Source: Streptomyces chrestomyceticus JCM 4735 (lineage in GTDB: Bacteria; Actinomycetota; Actinomycetes; Streptomycetales; Streptomycetaceae). From it: 64,000 nucleotides of DNA. Below are positions 19,075 through 27,923 of this stretch, piece by piece (position 1 is the stretch's first letter; each line of letters begins with the position of its first letter). The DNA lies in contig NZ_BHZC01000001.1 in the NCBI RefSeq assembly GCF_003865135.1, positions 2,728,001 to 2,792,000 on the forward strand, given 5' to 3'. A model generated the notes under the pieces. It was not told the DNA's origin, searched no databases, and was given only the letters and a program-made list of their open reading frames with translations. Both the position numbers and the translations under genes were made by a program.

Positions 19075-19490
19075 TGGCCTGGGCCGGTCCTCCGGGCCCG
19101 CCGCCCCCGTCCGGTTACCCGGTCACCTGCCGGGGAACGTACGTACAGGCCCGCTCAGCAGGCTCGCGCGCCCGCCCGTGATGCGCGTACGCCCAGGAAC
19201 TCACAGCCCCGCACGCCCTCCGGGCAGGCGTGGCACCCGGACGAGCGCGGGTTCCGGGCGCCGGCCCCCTGCCTTCCCCTGCCCACCCCGAGCCTCCCGC
19301 GCTCCCCTGCCGCTCACCCTTCGCCCAGGTTCTTCATATAAGCCGCCATTTGAGTGAACCTCAGCCGTGGTGCGCGGCGAGCGCCGAATACCGAGGGTCG
19401 CCACTCCTTACCGTGCCAGTGACCGATACTCTCCATGGTCGTTCACCCGGTTGGGGGAACGATCGGACGCGACGAGCATGAGGTGCGCAG
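19075..19490. other. Intergenic region, no gene recognised
   Basis: About 415 bases between the terminator and the next ABC ATPase. Short open frames here have no family features or ribosome binding sites. An AT-richer patch (TTCTTCATATAAG near 19330) may be part of a promoter for the downstream ABC genes. Confidence 0.5.
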
Positions 19491-20222
19491 ATGGTGGCCC
19501 CACCTGACAACGACGTTCTCTGGGCGCGCGGCCTGCACCACACATACGCCGGCTCCCCCGCGCTGGCCGGGGTTTCCGTCGGTGTCCGCGAGGGCGAGAT
19601 CCTCGCCGTCACCGGCCCGCGCGGCTGCGGCAAGACGACGCTCCTGCGGTGCCTTTCCGGCCAACTTGTCCCGGACAGCGGGGAGATCTGGTTCAACAGT
19701 TCACCCGTGCACACACTCTCCCCGCTCAGCCGTGAACGGCTGCGCCTGGACCGGTTCAGTTGGGTGGACACCGAACCGCACCTCGTCCCCGAGCTGACCG
19801 CCTGGGAGAACGCCGCCCTCCCGCTGCTGCTGCGCGGCGTCGGTCACCGCGCCGCCAAACAGACCGCCGGCGAATGGCTGGACCGGCTGGACGTGGGCCT
19901 GTGCGCCCGCCAACGCCCCGGCCGCCTCGACCAGTCGCAGCGCCAGCGCATCGCCGTCGCCCGCGCCCTGGCCTGCGCGCCGCGGGTCCTGTTCGCCGAC
20001 GAGCCCACCGCGCCGCTGCACCGCTCCGACGCCGCCCAGGTCCTGCGCGCGATCACCACGGCCGCCCGCTCCCACGACATCACGGTCGTCCTCGCCACCC
20101 ACGAGCCCGAGGCCGAGACCCTCGCGGACCGCAGCGTGGCACTCCTCGACGGCCGCCGCGTCGGCCCCAAGGCCCCCGCCCCCGAGAAGGAAAGCAGGGC
20201 AGAGTGCTCGCTCTCCGTCTGA
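19491..20222 (+). CDS. ABC transporter ATP-binding protein (LolD/MacB-like), degenerate signature
   Basis: A 243-residue exporter-type ATPase. Walker A is GPRGCGKTT and Walker B is VLFADEPTA with the switch His in LATHEPE. The signature loop, usually LSGGQ, reads LDQSQRQRIAVARAL, so the Ser-Gly-Gly core is lost while the downstream QRIAVARAL is kept. The family works with FtsX/MacB-type permeases, which is what follows. ATG 19491 has GAGG upstream. The 3' end overlaps the permease start by 19 bases. Confidence 0.88.
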   Translation: MVAPPDNDVLWARGLHHTYAGSPALAGVSVGVREGEILAVTGPRGCGKTTLLRCLSGQLVPDSGEIWFNSSPVHTLSPLSRERLRLDRFSWVDTEPHLVPELTAWENAALPLLLRGVGHRAAKQTAGEWLDRLDVGLCARQRPGRLDQSQRQRIAVARALACAPRVLFADEPTAPLHRSDAAQVLRAITTAARSHDITVVLATHEPEAETLADRSVALLDGRRVGPKAPAPEKESRAECSLSV

Positions 20223-21427
20223 CCCGTGGGGCCCATCCCCTCGTCCTGCTCCGCCGTCTGCTGGTGGCCGCGGCCGCCGCGGGCACCGGCTTCCTCCTCC
20301 TGGCCGTCCTCGGCCACGCCGCCGCCCACCCGGCGTCGGCCGCGGACGCCTTCGTACGTCTCCTCTGGTGCGCCGTGCCGGTCGCGGCCACCACCCAGCT
20401 CGCCGTGTCCGCGGCCCGTACCGACCCCGCGTCCCGCCCGCAACGGGGTATGTCGGCGGCCGGGCTGGGCCCTGCCCGGCTGACCCTGATCGCCGCCGCC
20501 TCCACCGCCGTCTCCTGTGTCCTGGGCAGCGTCCTCGCGCTGCTCGTCTTCCTGGCGCTCCGCGGCGACCTGGTCGGCGCGGCCGCCGCCGATTCCGCCA
20601 CCCAGCTCCTCGGCGCGGGCCACGCCCTACCGGCGGCCGGTGCGCTGTTGCTGCTCGCCGTCGTCCCCGTGACGGCGTCGGGCGCGACCGCCGTCGCCCT
20701 GCGCCCCCGTCCGCGCCCCCGCAAGGACGCTCGCGGTGGCCGGCGCGGCCCCCGGGTGGCCACCGGAACCGGCGAGCCGCTGACGGCCATGGACACCAAC
20801 GGCTCGCGTTCCGCCGTGCCCGCCGCGCTCCCGTGGGGGATCACGCTGACGGCGGCCGGCCTCGCCCTGGAGACCTACGTCAGCCGGGGCGCCGACGACA
20901 CCGGCGCGCTCCTCCCGTTGCCCGAGCGCCTCGTCGGCAGCCCGCCGGGGGTCCTGGCGGGCTGGGCGCTGTCCACCCTCGGCCTGGTCCTGGCAGGCCC
21001 CGGCCTGACGCAGTTGTCCGGCCGGCTGCTCGCGGCCGGCCGCCCGGGTGCCGTGCGTCTCCTCGCGGGCCGCGTGCTCCAGGAGGAGTCCCGGCGCATC
21101 GGCCGTCCGCTCGGCGTGCTCTGCGCGGTCGCCTCCGGTACGTACGCGGCGGTGAAGGTGTACGAAGCCGTTCCCGCCCGGCCGCTCGGGCCCCTCACCG
21201 GGCTGGGCGCGGCCCTCGTCCTGGCCTGCGTCACCGCGAGCGCCCTCACGGCGGCCCTGGAGGCCCGCTGGGCCCGTACGCACACCACCGCCGCCCTCCG
21301 CCGTCTCGGTACGCCCCGCTCGGTCCTCCACCGCGCCGCCGCTCTCCGCGTCCTGGCCCTCCTTGCCGTCCTGGCTCCCCTGACCTGGGCCATCGCCGAA
21401 CTCGCCGCTCTCCCGCTCCTCCCCTGA
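20204..21427 (+). CDS. ABC transporter permease (FtsX/MacB-like)
   Basis: A 407-residue membrane protein with about eight hydrophobic segments, at residues ~12-40, 45-60, 80-110, 130-155, 200-220, 245-265, 300-360 and the C-terminus, and an Arg-rich loop near residue 165 (RPRPRPRKDARGGRR). GTG 20204 is inside the preceding ATPase gene, so translation is coupled; the longer frame upstream is a shadow. Substrate unknown. The pair looks like a small exporter or envelope-stress type ABC complex. Confidence 0.8.
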   Translation: MLALRLTRGAHPLVLLRRLLVAAAAAGTGFLLLAVLGHAAAHPASAADAFVRLLWCAVPVAATTQLAVSAARTDPASRPQRGMSAAGLGPARLTLIAAASTAVSCVLGSVLALLVFLALRGDLVGAAAADSATQLLGAGHALPAAGALLLLAVVPVTASGATAVALRPRPRPRKDARGGRRGPRVATGTGEPLTAMDTNGSRSAVPAALPWGITLTAAGLALETYVSRGADDTGALLPLPERLVGSPPGVLAGWALSTLGLVLAGPGLTQLSGRLLAAGRPGAVRLLAGRVLQEESRRIGRPLGVLCAVASGTYAAVKVYEAVPARPLGPLTGLGAALVLACVTASALTAALEARWARTHTTAALRRLGTPRSVLHRAAALRVLALLAVLAPLTWAIAELAALPLLP

Positions 21428-21530
21428 CACCCCTCTCCTCCCCTGCCCCCGCACCACGCGGCCCGCCCCCGCCGTCGCCGTCCTCGCCGTCCCCGCCCTC
21501 GCCGCCGGGCCCCGGTGCCTCCCGCCTACG

Positions 21531-22733
21531 ATGACGGGCGTGCAGCCGAACTCCGATCCCCCCGCGTCCCCCGCCCCCCACCGCCCCGTCGAACGGCCGC
21601 AACACCCCGGCAGCGACCGCGAGATAGAGACGCTCGCCGCGTTCGACCGGGTGCTGGCCTCGGGCAGTCTGCGCGGCTACCGCGTCCAGTCCGTCGACCT
21701 GACCGGCCGCACCTCCGCCCTGCTCGGCACGCCGGTCGCCGACACCGTCTTCCTCGGCTGCCGGATGGAGCCGGAGGTCGCCGCGGGCGTGCGGGCGGCC
21801 GGCGCGCTGGTCTTCCCGCCGATACCGGGCCTGCCGTTCGACCCGTACCGCGGCAGCCTCTACTCGCCCGGCGAACTCTTCGAAGACCTCGCCACGGACG
21901 CCGGCTACCCGGCGACCCCGGACGCGCGGGCCTACGCCTGGTACCAGCGGACCATGTCGGACGGCGACATCTTCGCCTCGATGCTGCGCAGCATCCACGA
22001 CGACGCCGTCTCCGACGCACTGGACGAGCACCTCTCCGGTGCCCGTGTCGTCGGCGTCATGGGCGGGCACGCGCTGGAGCGCGGTTCCGACGCGTACGAA
22101 GGCGCGGCCCGGCTGGGGCGCCGGCTCGCCCGGTCCGGCCTGACGGTCGCCACGGGCGGCGGTCCGGGCGCGATGGAGGCCGCGAACCTCGGCGCCTACG
22201 CGGCACCCTTCGGCGACACCATGCTGGACGAGAGCCTCGCGCTGCTCGCCAAGGTGCCGCAGTTCGGCCCCTCGGTGACGGACTGGGCGCGGGCCGCCTT
22301 CGAGGTGCGCGGCCGCTGGCCGGGCGGCGGCGACTCGGTCGGCATTCCCACCTGGTTCTACGGGCACGAGCCGCCGAACGCGTTCGCTTCCCACATCGCC
22401 AAGTACTTCGTCAACGCGGTCCGCGAGGACGGCCTGCTGGCCCGTTCCAACGCCGGGGTGGTCTTCCTGCCCGGCGCGGCGGGCACCGTGCAGGAGATCT
22501 TCGACAACGCGACCCCGAACTACTACGGATCGCGGGGTGAGCCGACCCCGATGGTGCTGGTCGACCGCGCCCACTGGACCGAAAAACTGCCCGCCTGGCC
22601 GCTGCTGCGGGCGCTCGCCGCGGAGCGTGCCATGTCCGGCAAGATCGCTCTGGTCGACTCGGTGGAAGAGGCTCCGGACGCGCTGGCCCGCCTCGGCGGA
22701 GCCCCCGGTTCCGGTTCTGCGGCATCTGCTTGA
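21531..22733 (+). CDS. LOG-family (lysine decarboxylase-like) protein
   Basis: A 400-residue protein with the Rossmann-like LOG fold in its middle: VVGVMGGHALERG near residue 170, VATGGGPGAMEAANLGAYA near residue 200, and PGAAGTVQEIFDN near residue 310, a variant of the PGGxGTxxE motif. The N-terminal 150 residues are an extra domain. LOG proteins are nucleotide phosphoribohydrolases (as in cytokinin activation); no lysine decarboxylation is expected. ATG 21531. It stands alone, with 100 bases to the gene on each side. Confidence 0.8.
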   Translation: MTGVQPNSDPPASPAPHRPVERPQHPGSDREIETLAAFDRVLASGSLRGYRVQSVDLTGRTSALLGTPVADTVFLGCRMEPEVAAGVRAAGALVFPPIPGLPFDPYRGSLYSPGELFEDLATDAGYPATPDARAYAWYQRTMSDGDIFASMLRSIHDDAVSDALDEHLSGARVVGVMGGHALERGSDAYEGAARLGRRLARSGLTVATGGGPGAMEAANLGAYAAPFGDTMLDESLALLAKVPQFGPSVTDWARAAFEVRGRWPGGGDSVGIPTWFYGHEPPNAFASHIAKYFVNAVREDGLLARSNAGVVFLPGAAGTVQEIFDNATPNYYGSRGEPTPMVLVDRAHWTEKLPAWPLLRALAAERAMSGKIALVDSVEEAPDALARLGGAPGSGSAASA

Positions 22734-22824
22734 CCCTCCGAGGCAACTCACGCCTCCAAAACCACGTCTCGCTAGTCAGGTAATGCACAGGTAAAACCAG
22801 GCAGTGCGCGAAACGGAGTTCTTG

Positions 22825-23826
22825 GTGCTCATCGGTCTTCTGACGGCGGTAGCGGCCTCGGCCTGCTACGGCACGGGGTCGGTCCTGCAAGCGGTGGGAT
22901 CGCGCAAGTCCGCGCGCCGGGAGGCGGCCGCCGCGTCCACCACCGGCGTCACCGCCCACGGCGGACCCAGCCTCTCCTCCACCGCCAAGGCCGCCGTGAC
23001 GTGGGAATTCATGGTCGGTACGGTGCTGGACTTCGTGGGGTTCGGGCTCGGCGCGCTGGCCGCCCGGATGCTGCCGCTGTTCCTCTCGCAGACCGTCATC
23101 AGCGCCAACCTCGTGATCACCGCCGTACTCAGCATCAAGCTGCTCGGCATCCGGCTGAACCCGCGCGAGTGGGTCTCCATCGGCGTGGTCTGCTCGGCGC
23201 TGGTCCTGCTCGCCACCGCGGCCGGGCCGGAGGGCGGCGGTGACGCCTCGACGACCACCCACTGGTGGCTGCTGATCGCCTCGGTGGCGCTGATGGGCGG
23301 CGGAACGCTGGCCGTCCGGCTGCTCGGCAGCCGCGCCGCGATCCTCGCCGGTCTGCTGTCCGGTCTGGGCTTCGGCGCGCTCGGTGTGGGCGTACGGGTA
23401 CTGAACGGCGTCGACCCGTTCAATCTGCCCACCCTCCTGGCCGACCCGGCGCTCTACGCGATCCTGGTCGCCGGCATCGGCGGCATGTACCTGCACACGG
23501 TGGCTCTCCAGATCGGTTCGGTCAACGGCGCCACGGCGGCACTGGTGGTGGGCGAGACGGTGGTGCCGGGCATCCTCGGGGTGCTGTGGCTCGGTGACTC
23601 CTCCCGGCCGGGCTTCGCCTGGATGGCGGTGCTCGGCTTCCTGGTGGCGGTGGCGGGCGCCGTCGCGGTCGCGTGGTTCGGCGAGCCGGAGGGCGGCGGC
23701 GCGACCGAAGCGGCGGCCGGTCCGGCGGCCGTACCGGCTCCCGCGGCGGAAGCGAAGGCGCTGGACGGGCCGGCGGCCGAGAGCGACGCCCGGAGCACGG
23801 CGGGCAGCCGCACCAGTTCCCCCTAG
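22825..23826 (+). CDS. DMT-superfamily (EamA-like) membrane protein
   Basis: A 333-residue integral membrane protein with about nine hydrophobic helices, beginning with LIGLLTAVAASACYGTGSVL. A 35-residue Ala/Ser-rich loop follows the first helix, and the C-terminal ~50 residues are an Ala/Pro-rich cytosolic tail. Drug/metabolite-transporter topology, substrate unknown. GTG 22825 is preferred because GGAG lies six bases before it; GTG 22804 is the alternative. Convergent with thiQ, 28 bases apart. Confidence 0.78.
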   Translation: MLIGLLTAVAASACYGTGSVLQAVGSRKSARREAAAASTTGVTAHGGPSLSSTAKAAVTWEFMVGTVLDFVGFGLGALAARMLPLFLSQTVISANLVITAVLSIKLLGIRLNPREWVSIGVVCSALVLLATAAGPEGGGDASTTTHWWLLIASVALMGGGTLAVRLLGSRAAILAGLLSGLGFGALGVGVRVLNGVDPFNLPTLLADPALYAILVAGIGGMYLHTVALQIGSVNGATAALVVGETVVPGILGVLWLGDSSRPGFAWMAVLGFLVAVAGAVAVAWFGEPEGGGATEAAAGPAAVPAPAAEAKALDGPAAESDARSTAGSRTSSP

Positions 23827-23854
23827 CACGAGCCGTCCCTATGGTGGGCGTCCC

Positions 23855-24913
23855 TCAGCCGTCCAGGACCACGACGTCCTCGGCCGCGAAGGTGACGCCC
23901 ACCGATTCGCCGTCCTGCGGTGCGTCCCGCAGCGCGCAGGCGGCCTCCACCTGCGGCCCGGTGTCCGGCTGAAGGAGCAGGGCGACATGGGTACCGCGGA
24001 AGGTGCGCGCGGCTACCCTGCACGGCAATCCGTCCGCGGCAGCCGTGATCCTCACCCCGGCCGGGCGCACCAGCAGGCGGCACGGGCCGTCCGGTGTGCC
24101 GTCCGGCACCGGGACCTTGCCCCACGGGGTGTCGGCCGATCCACCCCGTACGGTCGCCTCCACCACGTTGTCGAAGCCCAGGAAGCGGGCGACGAACTCG
24201 GTGGCGGGACGCTGCCAGACCTCCAGCGGGGTGCCGCTCTGCGCGATCCGCCCCTCCTGCATGACCACCACCCGGTCGGCCAGCGCGAAGGCTTCACCCT
24301 GGTCGTGCGTCACGGCCAGCACGGTCGTCCCGAGCTCGCCGAAGACCCTCCGCAGTTCGACGACCAGCCGCTCCCGCAGGCCGCGGTCGAGCTGGCCGAG
24401 CGGCTCGTCCAGCATCAGCAGCCGTGGCCTCGGTGCGAGGGCACGGGCCAGCGCGACCCGCTGTTGTTCGCCGCCGGACAGCGCCGCCACGGCGCGCCGC
24501 TGGGCGCCCGGCAGGCCGACCAGGTCCAGGAGTTCGGCAACCGTACGCTCCTGTTCGGCACGTGAGGCGCCGCGCATGCGCAGGCCGAAGGCCACGTTCC
24601 CGCCGACGTCGCGCTGCGGGAAGAGCTGGTGGTCCTGGAACATCAGCCCGACGCCGCGGCGGTGTGTGGGCACGCCCGACTGGTCCCGTCCTTGCAGGAG
24701 GACGCGCCCCGTGTCGGCGGCCTGCAGTCCCGCCACGACCCGCAGGAGCGTGGATTTGCCGCTGCCGCTGGGCCCCAGCACGCAGACGATCTCCTGCGCG
24801 GCGACGCTCAGGCCGACCCCGTCCAGCGCCGGCGGCTGCCCGGTACGGAAGCGGACGGTGACGTCGTCCAGCCGCAGCAGCGCCTGGTCCGCCGTGTCGG
24901 CGTGTTCCGCCAT
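23855..24913 (-). CDS. thiQ: Thiamine ABC transporter ATP-binding protein
   Basis: A 352-residue importer ATPase. Walker A GPSGSGKST, signature LSGGEQQRVALARAL, Walker B LLMLDEPLGQLD, switch His in AVTHDQGEA. Unlike the ~230-residue enterobacterial ThiQ it has a C-terminal TOBE-like domain of ~110 residues, as in FbpC. ATG 24913 directly follows the thiP stop and has GGAGAG upstream. The TPP riboswitch in front of the operon supports thiamine, rather than iron, as cargo. Confidence 0.88.
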   Translation of the reverse strand: MAEHADTADQALLRLDDVTVRFRTGQPPALDGVGLSVAAQEIVCVLGPSGSGKSTLLRVVAGLQAADTGRVLLQGRDQSGVPTHRRGVGLMFQDHQLFPQRDVGGNVAFGLRMRGASRAEQERTVAELLDLVGLPGAQRRAVAALSGGEQQRVALARALAPRPRLLMLDEPLGQLDRGLRERLVVELRRVFGELGTTVLAVTHDQGEAFALADRVVVMQEGRIAQSGTPLEVWQRPATEFVARFLGFDNVVEATVRGGSADTPWGKVPVPDGTPDGPCRLLVRPAGVRITAAADGLPCRVAARTFRGTHVALLLQPDTGPQVEAACALRDAPQDGESVGVTFAAEDVVVLDG

Positions 24914-26587
24914 CTAAAACTCTCCGGCCTGGTCGGTACGGATGCGCTCCAGCGCCAGCAGCGCGCCCGCGCACACCACCATCAAGATCGTGGACAGTGC
25001 CATGGCCTGTCCGTAGTTGAGTTCTCCGGCGCGTCCCAGCAGCCGAGCGACGGCCACCGGCAGCGTCGGGTTGTCGGGCCGCGCGATGAAGACCGTCGCG
25101 CCGAACTCGCCCAGCGACACGGCGAACGCGAAGCCCGCGGCGACCAGCAGGGCCCGCCGCACCAGCGGCAGGTCGACCTCGCGCCACACCCGCCACGGCG
25201 AGGCCCCCAGCACCGCCGCGGCCTCCCGCAGCCGTTCGTCCACGGCGCGCAGCACGGGCAGCATGGTCCGTACGACGAAAGGCACTCCGACCAGGGCCTG
25301 GGCCAGCGGCACCAGCCACCACGACGACCGCAGATCGAGCGGCGGCTCATCAAGAGTGATCAGAAAGCCGAACCCGACGGTCACGGCCGAAACCCCGAGG
25401 GGCAGCATCAGCAACGCGTCGAACCCGCGCACCAGCCTGCCGCCCCGCTTCGTCAGCGCGGCCGCGGCCAGCCCGCCCACCACCAGGGCGATCAGCGTGG
25501 CGGCGGCCCCGTACGCGAGCGAGTTCCACAAGGCGTTCAAGGGGGCCACGGCGAAGGTGCTGTCCATGGAGGCAGCGGACTGCAACGCCCGGTAGAACGT
25601 GAACCCGTAGCCGTCCGGCCCGGCGAAGGACCGCTCGATCAGCACCGCCAGCGGCACCACCAGCAGCAGCACGATCACGACGAGCGTCCCCCACAGCAGC
25701 GTCCATTGGCCGGCGCCGCGCGGCCGCCGTACCGTCTGCGCCGGGTCGACGAGCGTGAGGGTGGCCTCCCGCCGCCGTACGGTCCAGGCGTGCAGGCCCA
25801 GCAGCGCCAGTACGGCGGCGAACTGGAGCATCGTGAGGACGGCAGCGGTCGGCAGATCCAGGAAATCGGCGGTCTGCCGGTAGATCTCCACCTCCAGAGT
25901 GGAAAACGTCGGCCCTCCCAGGATCTGCACCACACCGAAGGAGGTGAAGGTGAAGAGGAAGACCATGAGTGCGGCGGCCGCGACGGCCGGCCCCAGCGCG
26001 GGCAGTGTCACCCGCCGCCAGGCGCCCCAGCGGGACGCGCCGAGCACCCGGGCCGCTTCCTCCTGCCGCGGGTCGAGCTGCCCCCAGAGGCCGGACACGG
26101 TCCGTACGACCACGGCGTAGTTGAAGAAGACGTGCGCCAGCAGGATCGCCCACACCGACGTGTCCAGCCGTACGCCCCACAGGTCGTCCAGCACTCCGCC
26201 GCGCCCGACCAGGGCCAGGAACGCCGACCCCACCACCACCGTGGGCAGGACGAACGGCACCGCGACCACGGACCGCAGCAGCTTCTTTCCGGGGAATTCG
26301 AAGCGCGCGAAGACATACGCGCCGGGGAGCGCGATCAGCAGCGTGAGCCCGGTCGAGGCCGCCGCCTGCCAGACGGTGAACCACAGGACGTGCAGGACGT
26401 CCGGGTCGGAGAGCACCTCCCCGGCCCGGCCGAGCTGCCACTGCCCGCCGTCCTTCAGCCCGCGCCCGACGATCGCGGCGACCGGGTAGGCGAAGAACAG
26501 CGCGAAGAAGGCGAGCGGCAGCGCCATCAGGGCCAGCCGGGTGGCCGTTCCCCGGGAGCCGCGCGCCCGCTTCGCGCGGCCGGTCAC
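24914..26587 (-). CDS. thiP: Thiamine ABC transporter permease, double-domain
   Basis: A 557-residue permease made of two fused permease domains with about twelve helices. EAA-type loops occur in both halves (QEEAARVLGASRWGAWRRV and LREAAAVLGASPWRVWREV), so the single protein replaces a heterodimer, as in ThiP and FbpB. GTG 26587 overlaps the thiB stop (GTGA); a GTG at 26620 would add 11 residues. Second gene of the riboswitch-controlled thi operon. Confidence 0.9.
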   Translation of the reverse strand: MTGRAKRARGSRGTATRLALMALPLAFFALFFAYPVAAIVGRGLKDGGQWQLGRAGEVLSDPDVLHVLWFTVWQAAASTGLTLLIALPGAYVFARFEFPGKKLLRSVVAVPFVLPTVVVGSAFLALVGRGGVLDDLWGVRLDTSVWAILLAHVFFNYAVVVRTVSGLWGQLDPRQEEAARVLGASRWGAWRRVTLPALGPAVAAAALMVFLFTFTSFGVVQILGGPTFSTLEVEIYRQTADFLDLPTAAVLTMLQFAAVLALLGLHAWTVRRREATLTLVDPAQTVRRPRGAGQWTLLWGTLVVIVLLLVVPLAVLIERSFAGPDGYGFTFYRALQSAASMDSTFAVAPLNALWNSLAYGAAATLIALVVGGLAAAALTKRGGRLVRGFDALLMLPLGVSAVTVGFGFLITLDEPPLDLRSSWWLVPLAQALVGVPFVVRTMLPVLRAVDERLREAAAVLGASPWRVWREVDLPLVRRALLVAAGFAFAVSLGEFGATVFIARPDNPTLPVAVARLLGRAGELNYGQAMALSTILMVVCAGALLALERIRTDQAGEF

Positions 26588-27663
26588 TTCAGGACGAGCG
26601 AGGACCACTGCTTGATCCACTGTTCGCGGTTCTTGGTGATCGCCTCCGGAGCCACCGTCTCCGGCTTGTCGATCTTCCGGCCGTACTTGGTGAACAGCTC
26701 CGGCACCTTCGCGTCCTTACGCGCCGGGTTGACGAACATCTGGAGCGGCACGTCCTCCTGGAACTTCTTGCTCAGCAGGAAGTCCAGCAGCGCCTTGCCG
26801 CCCTTCTCGTTCTTGGCGCCCTTGAGCAGGCCCGCGAACTCGACCTGCCGGAAGCAGGTGCCGGCCGCGACACCGGTGGGCGCCTCCTTCGGCTCCGGCT
26901 TCTTGCCCAGCACCTCCACCGGCGGGCTCGACGCGTACGAGACCACCAGGGGCTTGTCGCCCTTGCCCTTGCCTGCCGCCGAGCCCGAGAAGCGCTCGTT
27001 GTACGCCTGCTCCCAGCCGTCCACGACCTCGACGCCGTTGGCCTTGAGCTTCTTCCAGTAGTCCTGCCAGCCGGACTCGCCGTACTTGGCGACGGTGCCG
27101 AGCTGGAAGGCGAGCCCCGGCGACGACGTGGCGGAGTTCTCGGTGATCAGCAGCCCCTTGTACTCGGGCTCGAGCAGGTCGTCGAAGGTCTCCGGCGGCG
27201 CGATCTTGTGCTCGGCGAAGTAGGCCCGGTCGTAGTTGACGCAGGTGTCGCCGTAGTCGACGGGCGTCACCCGGTGCTCGGCCTGGTCGAGCTGCAACTC
27301 GGCCGGGACGCTCTCCAGCCCCTTGGCCTGGTACGGGCTGAAGATCCCTTCCTTCAGCCCCCGCGACAGCAGCGTGTTGTCGATACCGAAGAAGACATCA
27401 CCCTGCGGGTTCCCCTTGGACAGGATCGCCTGGTTGACGGCCTTGCCCGCGTCCCCGCCCTTGAGCACGTCGACCTTGTAGCCGGTCTGCTCGGTGAACT
27501 CCGCCAGTACGGACTTCGAGACGTTGAAGGAGTCATGGCTGACGAGCGTGACGGTCTTCGGATCCTTGTCGCCGCCGCTGCCGCCGGACCCGCACGCGGC
27601 GAGCGCCGTCATGCCGGCCGCGACGGCCAGCGCCGTGACGGTGATCCTTCTGGTGGTGCTCAC
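26584..27663 (-). CDS. thiB: Thiamine ABC transporter substrate-binding lipoprotein
   Basis: A 359-residue extracellular binding protein of the TbpA/ThiB family. Signal peptide of about 24 residues with lipobox ALAAC. Family features: VTLVSHDSFNVSKSVL, DVLKGGDAGKAVNQAI, GDVFFGIDNTLLSR, VDYGDTCVNYD and FRQVEFAGLLKG. GTG 27663 has GGAGG six bases upstream. First gene of the operon; a TPP riboswitch lies ~95 bases upstream, so it should be repressed when thiamine pyrophosphate is plentiful. Confidence 0.92.
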   Translation of the reverse strand: MSTTRRITVTALAVAAGMTALAACGSGGSGGDKDPKTVTLVSHDSFNVSKSVLAEFTEQTGYKVDVLKGGDAGKAVNQAILSKGNPQGDVFFGIDNTLLSRGLKEGIFSPYQAKGLESVPAELQLDQAEHRVTPVDYGDTCVNYDRAYFAEHKIAPPETFDDLLEPEYKGLLITENSATSSPGLAFQLGTVAKYGESGWQDYWKKLKANGVEVVDGWEQAYNERFSGSAAGKGKGDKPLVVSYASSPPVEVLGKKPEPKEAPTGVAAGTCFRQVEFAGLLKGAKNEKGGKALLDFLLSKKFQEDVPLQMFVNPARKDAKVPELFTKYGRKIDKPETVAPEAITKNREQWIKQWSSLVLK

Positions 27664-27696
27664 TGAATTCCTCCTGGCTGGCCAGGAAGAGACGCG

Positions 27697-27735
27697 GCCC
27701 CGCCCGGCGCTTCGCGAAGAAGGCCGGACGGGGCG
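27697..27735 (-). terminator. Expression-platform hairpin of the TPP riboswitch
   Basis: On the minus strand GCCCCG-T-CCGGC pairs with GCCGG-G-CGGGGC around an inner TTCGCGAA, between the aptamer and thiB. A smaller CCTGG/CCAGG hairpin abuts the GGAGG of thiB. Either could carry the ligand response; which one does is inference. Confidence 0.55.
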
Positions 27736-27756
27736 CAACAGCATGAGTGACGACCG

Positions 27757-27886
27757 AACTTCCTACCCGGAATGACCCGGGCGAGGTTCAAGGGTCTGCG
27801 GCACCTCGGTGTCCGTGACGCCAGTCCTTTCGGTCTGGGTCCGTGACACTGCCGCACTCTCAGCGCTGTGGCGCTCCCCTGTCGGA
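27757..27886 (-). ncRNA. TPP riboswitch (THI element) upstream of thiBPQ
   Basis: Read on the minus strand, the aptamer has the conserved pyrimidine-sensor motif CTGAGAG (about 27857-27863), and after a long P3 arm the pyrophosphate-sensor half GCAGACCCTTGAACCT, CCCGGGTCAT, CCGGGTAGGAAGT (ending near 27757). GTGCGGCA pairs with TGCCGCA to close P3. It lies in the gap between rlmN and thiB, just upstream of a thiamine-family ABC operon. The sequence match is strong; gene control direction (off with TPP) is family knowledge. Confidence 0.93.
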
Positions 27887-27923
27887 ATGTGCATTTGTTC
27901 GATCACACGGTACCAGCGGGCTC

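Noticed and set aside
21531..22733. Lysine decarboxylase
   Set aside because: The old family name comes from mis-annotation; the GGGPGAMEA and PGAAGTVQE motifs are those of LOG phosphoribohydrolases.
24629..27061. 810-residue open frame on the plus strand
   Set aside because: Antisense to thiP, thiQ and thiB; composition rich in Gln, His, Arg and Gly as expected for a shadow frame.
23855..27663. Iron(III) transporter (FbpABC-like)
   Set aside because: Domain layout is compatible, but the binding protein has ThiB features and a TPP riboswitch precedes the operon.
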